Source: Osmia lignaria lignaria (lineage: Eukaryota > Arthropoda > Insecta > Hymenoptera > Megachilidae). Taken from it: a stretch of 64,000 nucleotides of DNA. The DNA is taken from contig NW_027478169.1 in the NCBI RefSeq assembly GCF_051020975.1, positions 12,586,001 to 12,650,000 on the forward strand, read 5' to 3'. Of this stretch, positions 11,275 through 23,430 are shown piece by piece. Below the pieces are notes generated by a model, which was not told the DNA's origin, did no database searches, and saw only the letters and a list, made by a program, of their open reading frames with translations. Made by a program: the position numbers and the translations under genes. The first letter of the stretch is position 1. Every line of letters starts with the position of its first letter.

Positions 11275-13205
11275 ATATCTCGGAAACGAAGCGAGCTATG
11301 GCAAAATGTTAAGAGACCTTTTTTGTAGAGAATAATGTTTCCTACAATTTACGTTCTATGATATTTTTTGATCAGAAGCGTAGTTTTCGAGATATATCGA
11401 GATATTTAAAAGTTCCGAAGCCGCACCAACATAATAGAGATACAGAAACACCGGGGCCCCTTTCTTTGAGATAACTCTGCACTATTGCGACCTGCAAATG
11501 CCACTTCCAGCTCAGCTGTGCAGAAGAAGAACAACAAGAAGAAGAAATATCTCGAAATATGTCCGTCAGGCCCCTTCCCTTGAGATAAATCTGCAAATAT
11601 CTCGGAAACGAAGCGAGCTATGGCAAAATGTTAAGAGACCTTTTTTGTAGAGAATTAAGTTTCCTACTTTTTATGTTCTCTGATATTTTTTGATGAGATG
11701 CGTAGTTCTCGAGATATATCAAGATATTTAAAAGTTCCGAAACCGCACCAACATAATAGAGATACAGAAACACCGTGGCCCCTTTCTTTGAGATAACTCT
11801 GCACTATTGCGAGCTGGAAATGCCACTTCCAGTTTAGCTGTGCAGAAGAAGAACAACAAGAAGAAGAAATATCTCGAAATATGTCCGTCAGGCCAGTTCC
11901 TTTGAGCTGAATCTGCAAATATCTCGGAAACGAAGCGAGCTATGGCAAAATGTTAAGAGACGTTTTTTGTAGAGAATTATGTTTCCTACAATTTATGTTC
12001 TGTGATATTTTTTGATCAGAAGCGTAGTTTTCGAGATATATCGAGATATTTAAAAGTTCCGAAGCCGCACCAACATAATAGGGATACAGAAACACCGTGG
12101 CCCCTTTCTTTGAGATAACTCTGCACTAGTGCGAGCCGCAAATGCCACTTCCAGCTTAGCTGTGCAGAAGAAGAGCAACAAGAAGAAGAAATATCTCGAA
12201 ATATGTCCGACAGGCCCCTTCCCTTGAGATAAATCTGCAAATATCTCGGAAACGATGCGAGCTATGGCGAAGTGTTAAGAGACCTTTTTTGTAGAGAATT
12301 AAGTTTCCTACTTTTTATGTTGTATGATATTTTTTATCAGAAGCGTAGTTTTCGAGATATATCGAGATATTTAAAAGTTCCGAAGCCGCACCAACATAAT
12401 AGAGATACAGAAACATCGTGGCCCCTTTCTTTGGGATAACTCTGCACTATTGCGAGCTGGAAATGCCACTTCCAGTTTAGCTGTGCAGAAGAAGAACAAC
12501 AAGAAGAAGAAATATCTCGAAATATGTCCGTCAGGCCACTTCCCTTGAGATAAATCTGCAAATATCTCGGAAACGAAGCGAGCTATGGCAAAATGTTAAG
12601 AGACCTTTTTTGTAGAGAATTAAGTTTCCTACTTTTTATGTTCGATGATATTTTTTGATCAGATGCGTAGTTCTCGAGATATATCAAGATATTTAAAAGT
12701 TCCGAAGCTGCACCAACATAATGGAGGTACAGAAACACCGTGGCCTCTTTCTTTGAGATAACTCTGCACTATTGCGAGCTGCAAATGCCACTTCGAGCTT
12801 AGCTGTGCAGAAGAAGAACAACAAGAAGAAGAAATATCTCGAAATATGTCCGTCAGACCCCTTCCCTTGAGATGAATCTGCAAATAGCTCGGAAACGAAG
12901 CGAACTATGGCAAAATGTTAAGAGACCCTTTTTGTAGAGAATTAAGTTTCCTACTTTTTATGTTCGCTGATCTTTTTTGATCAGATGCGTAGTTCTCGAG
13001 ATATATCAAGATATTTAAAAGTTCCGAAGCTGCACCAACATAATAGAGGTACAGAAACACCGTGGCCTCTTTCTTTGAGATAACTCTGCACTATTGCGAG
13101 CTGCAAATGCCACTTCCAGCTTAGCTGTGCAGAGGAAGAACAACAAGAAGAAGAAATATCTCGAAATATGTCCGTCAGGCCAGTTCCTTTGAGCTGAATC
13201 TGCAA
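11275..13205. repeat. Mixed block with S, N/G, H and Q units
   Basis: Six units. The first has aataatgttt and tttacgttc. The second is a Q unit with ctggaaatgcc. Then S, then N/G with a one-base deletion (tttttatcag), then H, then a Q unit with H-like left marks (gctgcacc, aggtac), which looks like an H/Q recombinant. Confidence 0.72.
12241..12561. repeat. 321-bp monomer with tttttatcag deletion
   Basis: The usual ttttttgatcag has lost one base. This removes the TGATCA site and shortens the unit to 321 bp. It is linked to tatgttgtatg and gtagttttcg. Similar 321-bp units recur at 15445, 18327 and 20227, so this is a heritable variant rather than a sequencing slip. Confidence 0.85.
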
Positions 13206-14171
13206 ATATCTCGGAAACGAAGCGAGCTATGGCAAAATGTTAAGAGACGTTTTTTATAGAGAATTATGTTTCCTACAATTTATGTTCTATGATATTTTTT
13301 GATCAGAAGCGTAGTTTTCGAGATATATCGAGATATTTAAAAGTTCCGAAGCCGCACCAACATAATAGAGATACAGAAACACCGTGGCCCCTTTCTTTGA
13401 GATAACTCTGCACTAGTGCGAGCCGCAAATGCCACTTCCAGCTTAGCTGTGCAGAAGAAGAGCAACAAGAAGAAGAAATATCTCGAAATATGTCCGACAG
13501 GCCCCTTCCCTTGAGATAAATCTGCAAATATCTCGGAAACGATGCGAGCTATGGCGAAATGTTAAGAGACCTTTTTTGTAGAGAATTAAGTTTCCTACTT
13601 TTTATCTTCTATGATATTTTTTGATCAGATGCGTAGTTCTCGAGATAGATCAAGATACTTAAAAGTTCCGAAGCCGCACCAACATAATAGAGATACAGAA
13701 ACACCGTGGCCCCTCTCTTTGAGATAACTCTGCACTATTGCGAGCTGCAAATGTCACTTCCAGCTTAGCTGTGCAGAAGAAGAACAACAAGAAGAAGAAG
13801 TATCTCGAAATATGTCCGTCAGGCCCCTTCCCTTGAGATAAATCTGCAAATATCTCGGAAACGAAGCGAGCTATGGCAAAATGTTAAGAGACCTTTTTTG
13901 TAGAGAATTATGTTTCCTACAATTTATGTTCTATGATATTTTTTGATCAGAAGCGTAATTTTCGAGATATATCGAGATATTTAAAAGTTCCGAAGCCGCA
14001 CCAACATAATAGAGATACAGAAACATCGTGGCCCCTTTCTTTGGGATAACTCTGCACTATTGCGAGCTGCAAATGCCACTTCCAGCTTAGCTGTGCAGAA
14101 GAAGAACAACAAGAAGAAGAAATATCTCGAAATATGTCCGTCAGGCCACTTCCCTTGAGATAAATCTGCAA

Positions 14172-14478
14172 ATATCTCGGAAACGAAGCGAGCTATGGCA
14201 AAATGTTAAGAGACCTTTTTCGTAGAGAATTAAGTTTCCTACTTTTTATGTTCGATGATATTTTTTGATCAGATGCGTAGTTCTCGAGATATATCAAGAT
14301 ATTTAAAAGTTCCGAAGCTGCACCAACATAATAGAGGTACAGAAACACCGTGGCCTCTTTCTTTGAGATAACTCTGCACTATTGCGAGCTGCAAATGCCA
14401 CTTCGAGCTTAGCTGTGCAGAAGAAGAAATATCTCGAAATATGTCCGTCAGACCCCTTCCCTTGAGATGAATCTGCAA
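14172..14478. repeat. Hd15 monomer (307 bp)
   Basis: H unit with a 15-bp deletion in the GAA/CAA tract (gtgcagaagaagaaatatc). The loss is a multiple of three, so the antisense frame stays open at 69 codons. Also marked by gcgaactatgg on its right. Confidence 0.9.
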
Positions 14479-15765
14479 ATATCTCGGAAACGAAGCGAAC
14501 TATGGCAAAATGTTAAGAGACCTTTTTTGTAGAGAATTAAGTTTCCTACTTTTTATGTTCTATGATATTTTTTGATCAGATGCGTAGTTCTCGAGATATA
14601 TCAAGATATTTAAAAGTTCCGAAGCCGCACCAACATAATAGAGATACAGAAACACCGTGGCCCCTTTCTTTGAGATAACTCTGCACTATTGCGAGCTGCA
14701 AATGCCACTTCCAGCTTAGCTGTGCAGAGGAAGAACAACAAGAAGAAGAAATATCTCGAAATATGTCCGTCAGGCCAGTTCCTTTGAGCTGAATCTGCAA
14801 ATATCTCGGAAACGAAGCGATCTATGGCAAAATGTTAAGAGACGTTTTTTGTAGAGAATTATGTTTCCTACAATTTATGTTCTATGATATTTTTTGATCA
14901 GAAGCGTAGTTTTCGAGATATATCGAGATATTTAAAAGTTCCGAAGCCGCACCAACATAATAGGGATACAGAAACTCCGTGGCCCCTTTCTTTGAGATAA
15001 CTCTGCACTAGTGCGAGCCGCAAATGCCACTTCCAGCTTAGCTGTGCAGAAGAAGAACAACAAGAAGAAGAAATATCTCGAAATATGTCCGTCAGGCCCC
15101 TTCCCTTGAGATAAATCTGCAAATATCTCGGAAACGAAGCGAGCTATGGCAAAATGTTAAGAGACCTTTTTTGTAGAGAATTATGTTTGCTACAATTTAT
15201 GTTCTATGATATTTTTTGATCAGATGCGTAGTTCTCGAGATATATCAAGATATTTAAAAGTTCCGAAGCCACACCAACATAATAGAGATACAGAAACACC
15301 GTAGCCCCGTTCTTTGAGATAACTCTGCACTATTGCGAGCTGTAAATGCCACTTCCAGCTTAGCTGTGCAGAAGAAGAACAACAAGAAGAAGAAATATCT
15401 CGAAATATGTCCGTCAGGGCCCTTCCCTTGAGATAAATCTGCAAATATCTCGGAAACGAAGCGAGCTATTGCAAAACGTTAAGAGACCTTTTTTGTAGAG
15501 GATTAAGTTTCCTACTTTCTATGTTGTATGATATTTTTTATCAGAAGCGTAGTTTTCGAGATATATCGAGATATTTAAAAGTTCCGAAGCCGCACCAACA
15601 TAATAGAGATACAGAAACACCGTGGCCCCTTTCTTTGGGATAACTCTGCACTATTGCGAGCTGCAAATGCCACTTCCAGCTTAGCTGTGCAGAAGAAGAA
15701 CAACAAGAAGAAGAAATATCTCGAAATATGTCCGTCAGGCCACTTCCCTTGAGATAAATCTGCAA

Positions 15766-16072
15766 ATATCTCGGAAACGAAGCGAGCTATGGCAAAATGT
15801 TAAGAGACCTTTTTCGTAGAGAATTAAGTTTCCTACTTTTTATGTTCGATGATATTTTTTGATCAGATGCGTAGTTCTCGAGATATATCAAGATATTTAA
15901 AAGTTCCGAAGCTGCACCAACATAATAGAGGTACAGAAACACCGTGGCCTCTTTCTTTGAGATAACTCTGCACTATTGCGAGCTGCAAATGCCACTTCGA
16001 GCTTAGCTGTGCAGAAGAAGAAATATCTCGAAATATGTCCGTCAGACCCCTTCCCTTGAGATGAATCTGCAA
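15766..16072. repeat. Hd15 monomer (307 bp)
   Basis: Same deletion and same neighbours (G left, Q right) as 14172-14478, 1594 bp away. The preceding unit has the tttttatcag deletion here, but not at 13850-14171. Confidence 0.9.
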
Positions 16073-17038
16073 ATATCTCGGAAACGAAGCGAACTATGGC
16101 AAAATGTTAAGAGACCTTTTTTGTAGAGAATTAAGTTTCCTACTTTTTATGTTCTATGATATTTTTTGATCAGATGCGTAGTTCTCGAGATATATCAAGA
16201 TATTTAAAAGTTCCGAAGCCGCACCAACATAATAGAGATACAGAAACACCGTGGCCCCTTTCTTTGAGATAACTCTGCACTATTGCGAGCTGCAAATGCC
16301 ACTTCCAGCTTAGCTGTGCAGAGGAAGAACAACAAGAAGAAGAAATATCTCGAAATATGTCCGTCAGGCCAGTTCCTTTGAGCTGAATCTGCAAATATCT
16401 CGGAAACGAAGCGATCTATGGCAAAATGTTAAGAGACCTTTTTTGTAGAGAATTAAGTTTCCTACTTTCTATGTTCGATGATATTTTTTGATCAGATGCG
16501 TAGTTCTCGAGATATATCAAGATATTTAAAAGTTCCGAAGCTGCACCAACATAATGGAGGTACAGAAACACCGTGGCCTCTTTCTTTGAGATAACTGTGC
16601 ACTATTGCGAGCTGCAAATGCCACTTCCAGCTTAGCTGTGCAGAGGAAGAACAACAAGAAGAAGAAATATCTCGAAATATGTCCGTCAGGCCAGTTCCTT
16701 TGAGCTGAATCTGCAAATATCTCGGAAACGAAGCGAGCTATGGCAAAATGTTAAGAGACGTTTTTTATAGAGAATTATGTTTCCTACAATTTATGTTCTA
16801 TGATATTTTTTGATCAGAAGCGTAGTTTTCGAGATATATCGAGATATTTAAAAGTTCCGAAGCCGCACCAACATAATAGGGATACAGAAACACCGTGGCC
16901 CCTTTCTTTGAGATAACTCTGCACTAGTGCGAGCCGCAAATGCCACTTCCAGCTTAGCTGTGCAGAAGAAGAACAACAAGAAGAAGAAATATCTCGAAAT
17001 ATGTCCGTCAGGCCACTTCCCTTGAGATAAATCTGCAA

Positions 17039-19275
17039 ATATCTCGGAAACGAAGCGAGCTATGGCAAAATGTTAAGAGACGTTTTTTGTAGAGAATTAT
17101 GTTTCCTACAATTTATGTTCTATGATATTTTTTGATCAGAAGCGTAGTTTTCGAGATATATCGAGATATTTAAAAGTTCCGAAGCCGCACCAACATAATA
17201 GAGATACAGAAACACCGTGGCCCCTTTCTTTGAGATAACTCTGCACTAGTGCGAGCCGCAAATGCCACTTCCAGCTTAGCTGTGCAGAAGAAGAGCAACA
17301 AGAAGAAGAAATATCTCGAAATATGTCCGACAGGCCCCTTCCCTTGAGATAAATCTGCAAATATCTCGGAAACGATGCGAGCTATGGCGAAATGTTAAGA
17401 GACCTTTTTTGTAGAGAATTGAGTTTCCTACTTTTTATCTTCTATGATATGTTTTGATCAGATGCGTAGTTCTCGAGATAGATCAAGATACTTATAAGTT
17501 CCGAAGCCGCACCAACATAATAGAGATACAGAAACACCGTGGCCCCTCTCTTTGAGATAACTCTGCACTATTGCGAGCTGCAAATGTCACTTCCAGCTTA
17601 GCTGTGCAGAAGAAGAACAACAAGAAGAAGAAGTATCTCGAAATATGTCCGTCAGGCCCCTTCCCTTGAGATAAATCTGCAAATATCTCGGGAACGAAGC
17701 GAGCTATGGCAAAATGTTAAGAGACCTTTTTTGTAGAGAATTATGTTTCCTACAATTTATGTTCTATGATATTTTTTGATCAGAAGCGTAGTTTTCGAGA
17801 TATATCGAGATATTTAAAAGTTCCGAAGCCGCACCAACATAATAGAGATACAGAAACACCGTGGCCCCTTTCGTTGAGATAACTCTGCACTAGTGCGAGC
17901 CGCAAATGCCACTTCCAGCTTAGCTGTGCAGAAGAAGAACAACAAGAAGAAGAAATATCCCGAAATATGTCCGTCAGGCCCCTTCCCTTGAGATAAATCT
18001 GCAAATATCTCGGAAACGAAGCGAGCTATGGCAAAATGTTAAGAGACCTTTTTTGTAGAGAATTAAGTTTCCTACTTTTTATGTTCTATGATATTTTTTG
18101 ATCAGATGCGTAGTTCTCGAGATATATCAAGATATTTAAAAGTTCCGAAGCCACACCAACATAATAGAGATACAGAAACACCGTGGCCCCGTTCTTTGAG
18201 ATAACTCTGCACTATTGCGAGCTGTAAATGCCACTTCCAGCTTAGCTGTGCAGAAGAAGAACAACAAGAAGAAGAAATATCTCGAAATATGTCCGTCAGG
18301 GCCCTTCCCTTGAGATAAATCTGCAAATATCTCGGAAACGAAGCGAGCTATTGCAAAACGTTAAGAGACCTTTTTTGTAGAGAATTAAGTTTCCTACTTT
18401 TTATGTTGTATGATATTTTTTATCAGAAGCGTAGTTTTCGAGATATATCGAGATATTTAAAAGTTCCGAAGCCGCACCAACATAATAGAGATACAGAAAC
18501 ACCGTGGCCCCTTTCTTTGGGATAACTCTGCACTATTGCGAGCTGCAAATGCCACTTCCAGCTTTGCTGTGCAGAAGAAGAACAACAAGAAGAAGAAATA
18601 TCTCGAAATATGTCCGTCAGGCCACTTCCCTTGAGATAAATCTGCAAATATCTCGGAAACGAAGCGAGCTATTGCAAAACGTTAAGAGACCTTTTTTGTA
18701 GAGAATTAAGTTTTCTACTTTTTATGTTGTATGATATTTTTTATCAGAAGCGTAGTTTTCGAGATATATCGAGATATTTAAAAGTTCCGAAGCCGCACCA
18801 ACATAATAGAGGTACAGAAACACCGTGGCCTCTTTCTTTGAGATAACTCTGCACTATTGCGAGCTGCAAATGCCACTTCGAGCTTAGCTGTGCAGAAGAA
18901 GAAATATCTCGAAATATGTCCGTCAGACCCCTTCCCTTGAGATGAATCTGCAAATATCTCGGAAACGAAGCGAACTATGGCAAAATGTTAAGAGACCTTT
19001 TTTGTAGAGAATTAGGTTTCCTACTTTTTATGTTCTATGATATTTTTTGATCAGATGCGTAGTTCTCGAGATATATCAAGATATTTAAAAGTTCCGAAGC
19101 CGCACCAACATAATAGAGATACAGAAACACCGTGGCCCCTTTCTTTGAGATAACTCTGCACTATTGCGAGCTGCAAATGCCACTTCCAGCTTAGCTGTGC
19201 AGAGGAAGAACAACAAGAAGAAGAAATATCTCGAAATATGTCCGTCAGGCCAGTTCCTTTGAGCTGAATCTGCAA
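17039..19275. repeat. Seven-monomer segment S-L-R-RAL-G-Hd15-Q
   Basis: Colinear with 13206-16394 except that one three-unit G-Hd15-Q block after S-L is absent. The RAL-G-Hd15-Q run 18005-19275 matches 15123-16394 at a lag of about 2882 bp. Its L unit shares the atgtcac stop with the L unit at 13528-13849, which shows common descent of the cassette. Confidence 0.72.
18648..18953. repeat. Chimeric G/Hd15 monomer (306 bp)
   Basis: The left side is A-type with the tttttatcag deletion (cagaagcg, gttttcgag, gaagccgcacc). The right side is H with the 15-bp deletion (agaggtac, cttcgagc, gacccc). The switch lies between about 18793 and 18811. Length is 322 minus 15 minus 1. Confidence 0.82.
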
Positions 19276-19597
19276 ATATCTCGGAAACGAAGCGATCTAT
19301 GGCAAAATGTTAAGAGACGTTTTTTGTAGAGAATTATGTTTCCTACAATTTATGTTCTATGATATTTTTTGATCAGAAGCGTAGTTTTCGAGATATATCG
19401 AGATATTTAAAAGTTCCGAAGCCGCACCAACATAATAGAGATACAGAAACACCGTGGCCCCTTTCTTTGGGATAACTCTGCACTATTGCGAGCTGCAAAT
19501 GCCACTTCCAGCTTAGCTGTGCAGAAGAAGAACAACAAGAAGAAGAAATATCTCGAAATATGTCCGTCAGGCCACTTCCCTTGAGATAAATCTGCAA

Positions 19598-19904
19598 ATA
19601 TCTCGGAAACGAAGCGAGCTATGACAAAATGTTAAGAGACCTTTTTCGTAGAGAATTAAGCTTCCTACTTTTTATGTTCGATGATATTTTTTGATCAGAT
19701 GCGTAGTTCTCGAGATATATCAAGATATTTAAAAGTTCCGAAGCTGCACCAACATAATAGAGGTACAGAAACACCGTGGCCTCTTTCTTTGAGATAACTC
19801 TGCACTATTGCGAGCTGCAAATGCCACTTCGAGCTTAGCTGTGCAGAAGAAGAAATATCTCGAAATATGTCCGTCAGACCCCTTCCCTTGAGATGAATCT
19901 GCAA
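19598..19904. repeat. Hd15 monomer (307 bp)
   Basis: Same 15-bp loss in the GAA/CAA tract. Followed by gcgagctatgg rather than the gcgaactatgg seen after most Hd15 units, so the junction on its right differs. Confidence 0.88.
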
Positions 19905-20547
19905 ATATCTCGGAAACGAAGCGAGCTATGGCAAAATGTTAAGAGACCTTTTTTGTAGAGAATTATGTTTCCTACAATTTATGTTCTATGATATTTTTTG
20001 ATCAGATGCGTAGTTCTCGAGATATATCAAGATATTTAAAAGTTCCGAAGCCGCACCAACATAATAGAGATACAGAAACACCGTGGCCCCTTTCTTTGGG
20101 ATAACTCTGCACTATTGCGAGCTGCAAATGCCACTTCCAGCTTAGCTGTGCAGAAGAAGAACAACAAGAAGAAGAAATATCTCGAAATATGTCCGTCAGG
20201 CCACTTCCCTTGAGATAAATCTGCAAATATCTCGGAAACGAAGCGAGCTATTGCAAAACGTTAAGAGACCTTTTTTGTAGAGAATTAAGTGTCCTACTTT
20301 TTATGTTGTATGATATTTTTTATCAGAAGCGTAGTTTTCGAGATATATCGAGATATTTAAAAGTTCCGAAGCCGCACCAACATAATAGAGATACAGAAAC
20401 ACCGTGGCCCCTTTCTTTGGGATAACTCTGCACTATTGCTAGCTGCAAATGCCACTTCCAGCTTAGCTGTGCAGAAGAAGAACAACAAGAAGAAGAAATA
20501 TCTCGAAATATGTCCGTCAGGCCACTTCCCTTGAGATAAATCTGCAA

Positions 20548-20854
20548 ATATCTCGGAAACGAAGCGAGCTATGACAAAATGTTAAGAGACCTTTTTCGTA
20601 GAGAATTAAGCTTCCTACTTTTTATGTTCGATGATATTTTTTGATCAGATGCGTAGTTCTCGAGATATATCAAGATATTTAAAAGTTCCGAAGCTGCACC
20701 AACATAATAGAGGTACAGAAACACCGTGGCCTCTTTCTTTGAGATAACTCTGCACTATTGCGAGCTGCAAATGCCACTTCGAGCTTAGCTGTGCAGAAGA
20801 AGAAATATCTCGAAATATGTCCGTCAGACCCCTTCCCTTGAGATGAATCTGCAA
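20548..20854. repeat. Hd15 monomer (307 bp)
   Basis: Followed by a Q unit, restoring the Hd15-Q order seen at 14172, 15766 and 18648. Confidence 0.9.
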
Positions 20855-23430
20855 ATATCTCGGAAACGAAGCGAACTATGGCAAAATGTTAAGAGACCTT
20901 TTTTGTAGAGAATTAAGTTTCCTACTTTTTATGTTCTATGATATTTTTTGATCAGATGCGTAGTTCTCGAGATATATCAAGATATTTAAAAGTTCCGAAG
21001 CCGCACCAACATAATAGAGATACAGAAACACCGTGGCCCCTTTCTTTGAGATAACTCTGCACTATTGCGAGCTGCAAATGCCACTTCCAGCTTAGCTGTG
21101 CAGAGGAAGAACAACAAGAAGAAGAAATATCTCGAAATATATCCGTCAGGCCAGTTCCTTTGAGCTGAATCTGCAAATATCTCGGAAACGAAGCGATCTA
21201 TGGCAAAATGTTAAGAGACGTTTTTTGTAGAGAATTATGTTTCCTACAATTTATGTTCTATGATATTTTTTGATCAGAAGCGTAGTTTTCGAGATATATC
21301 GAGATATTTAAAAGTTCCGAAGCCGCACCAACATAATAGGGATACAGAAACACCGTGGCCCCTTTCTTTGAGATAACTCTGCACTAGTGCGAGCCGCAAA
21401 TGCCACTTCCAGCTTAGCTGTGCAGAAGAAGAACAACAAGAAGAAGAAATATCTCGAAATATGTCCGTCAGGCCCCTTCCCTTGAGATAAATCTGCAAAT
21501 ATCTCGGAAACGAAGCGAGCTATGGCAAAATGTTAAGAGACCTTTTTTGTAGAGAATTATGCTTCCTACAATTTATGTTCTATGATATTTTTTGATCAGA
21601 AGCGTAGTTTTCGAGATATATCGAGATATTTAAAAGTTCCGAAGCCGCACCAACATAATAGAGATACAGAAACACCGTGGCCCCTTTCGTTGAGATAACT
21701 CTGCACTAGTGCGAGCCGCAAATGCCACTTCCAGCTTAGCTGTGCAGAAGAAGAACAACAAGAAGAAGAAATATCCCGAAATATGTCCGTCAGGCCCCTT
21801 CCCTTGAGATAAATCTGCAAATATCTCGGAAACGAAGCGAGCTATGGCAAAATGTTAAGAGACCTTTTTTGTAGAGAATTAAGTTTCCTACTTTTTATGT
21901 TCTATGATATTTTTTGATCAGATGCGTAGTTCTCGAGATATATCAAGATATTTAAAAGTTCCGAAGCCGCACCAACATAATAGAGATACAGAAACACCGT
22001 GGCCCCTTTCTTTGAGATAACTCTGCACTATTGCGAGCTGCAAATGCCACTTCCAGCTTAGCTGTGCAGAGGAAGAACAACAAGAAGAAGAAATATCTGG
22101 AAATATGTCCGTCAGGCCAGTTCCTTTGTGCTGAATCTGCAAATATCTCGGAAACGAAGCGATCTATGGCAAAATGTTAAGAGACCTTTTTTGTAGAGAA
22201 TTAAGTTTCCTACTTTTTATGTTCTATGATATTTTTTGATCAGATGCGTAGTTCTCGAGATATATCAAGATATTTAAAAGTTCCGAAGCCGCACCAACAT
22301 AATAGAGATACAGAAACACCGTGGCCCCTTTCTTTGAGATAACTCTGCACTATTGCGAGCTGCAAATGCCACTTCCAGCTTAGCTGTGCAGAGGAAGAAC
22401 AACAAGAAGAAGAAATATCTGGAAATATGTCCGTCAGGCCAGTTCCTTTGTGCTGAATCTGCAAATATCTCGGAAACGAAGCGATCTATGGCAAAATGTT
22501 AAGAGACGTTTTTTGTAGAGAATTATGTTTCCTACAATTTATGTTCTATGATATTTTTTGATCAGAAGCGTAGTTTTCGAGATATATCGAGATATTAAAA
22601 AGTTCCGAAGCCGCACCAACATAATAGAGATACAGAAACACCGTGGCCCCTTTCTTTGAGATAACTCTGCACTATTGCGAGCTGCAAATGCCACTTCCAG
22701 CTTAGCTGTGCAGAGGAAGAACAACAAGAAGAAGAAATATCTCGAAATATGTCCGTCAGGCCAGTTCCTTTGAGCTGAATCTGCAAATATCTCGGAAACG
22801 AAGCGAGCTATGGCAAAATGTTAAGAGACGTTTGTTGTAGAGAATTATGTTTCCTACAATTTATGTTCTATGATATTTTTTGATCAGAAGCGTAGTTTTC
22901 GAGATATATCGAGATATTTAAAAGTTCCGAAGCCGCACCAACATAATAGGGATACAGAAACACCGTGGCCCCTTTCTTTGAGATAACTCTGCACTAGTGC
23001 GAGCCGCAAATGCCACTTCCAGCTTAGCTGTGCAGAAGAAGGACAACAAGAAGAAGAAATATCTCGAAATATGTCCGTCAGGCCCCTTCCCTTGAGATAA
23101 ATCTGCAAATATCTCGGAAACGAAGAGAGCTATGGCAAAATGTTAAGAGACCTTTTTTGTAGAGAATTAAGTATCCTACTTTTCATGTTCTATGATATTT
23201 TTTGATCAGAAGCGTAGTTATCGAGATATATCGAGATATTTAAAAGTTCCGAAGCCGCACCAACATAATAGAGATACAGAAACACCGTGGCCCCTTTCTT
23301 TGAGATAACTCTGCACTAGTGCGAGCCGCAAATGCCACTTCCAGCTTAGCTGTGCAGAAGAAGAACAACAAGAAGAAGAAATATCCCGAAATATGTCCGT
23401 CAGGCCCCTTCCCTTGAGATAAATCTGCAA
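20855..23430. repeat. Q, R and Q-variant units, including a single-unit duplication
   Basis: Eight units. Those ending 22142 and 22464 are adjacent and alike, both with atctggaaatatg and ttcctttgtgctgaatc, marks also seen at 23752 and 25684. The right-hand contexts differ only where the next unit begins. The unit ending 22786 has gatattaaaaag, breaking the usual atatttaaaag word and shifting the antisense frame; the frame there ends early. Confidence 0.75.

Larger units (their letters stand above)
13206..17038. repeat. Twelve-monomer segment S-L-G-Hd15-Q-R-RAL-G-Hd15-Q-Q-G
   Basis: Starts with the S-L cassette; the L unit has atgtcac, giving a TGA in the antisense frame. It contains the G, Hd15, Q series twice (13850-14800 and 15445-16394) at a lag of about 1594 bp. 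Between them lie an R unit and a unit with gaagccacacc ('RAL'). The next S-L pair begins at 17039. Confidence 0.75.
19276..20854. repeat. G-Hd15 cassette repeated at a 950-bp lag
   Basis: G then Hd15 at 19276-19904 and again at 20227-20854, with one extra T-type G unit between. Both copies share the rare marks atgacaaaatg, tttttcgtag and aagcttcctac just left of the Hd15 unit (about 19620 and 20570). The two therefore descend from one recent duplication. Confidence 0.8.

Noticed and set aside
18504..18701. Plus-strand open frame of about 65 codons, with similar ones at 46456-46653 and 50964-51161
   Set aside because: Starts at GTG. It opens only where a point change removes a stop in the complementary strand of the same repeat (gctttgctg, gcttcgctg, gctcagctg). 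A chance opening.
22539..22727. Overlapping minus-strand frames in a second register (also near 24206, 41257, 54137, 56035, 34656)
   Set aside because: These are shadow frames of the same repeat opened by single substitutions or the d1 deletion. Not conserved between copies.
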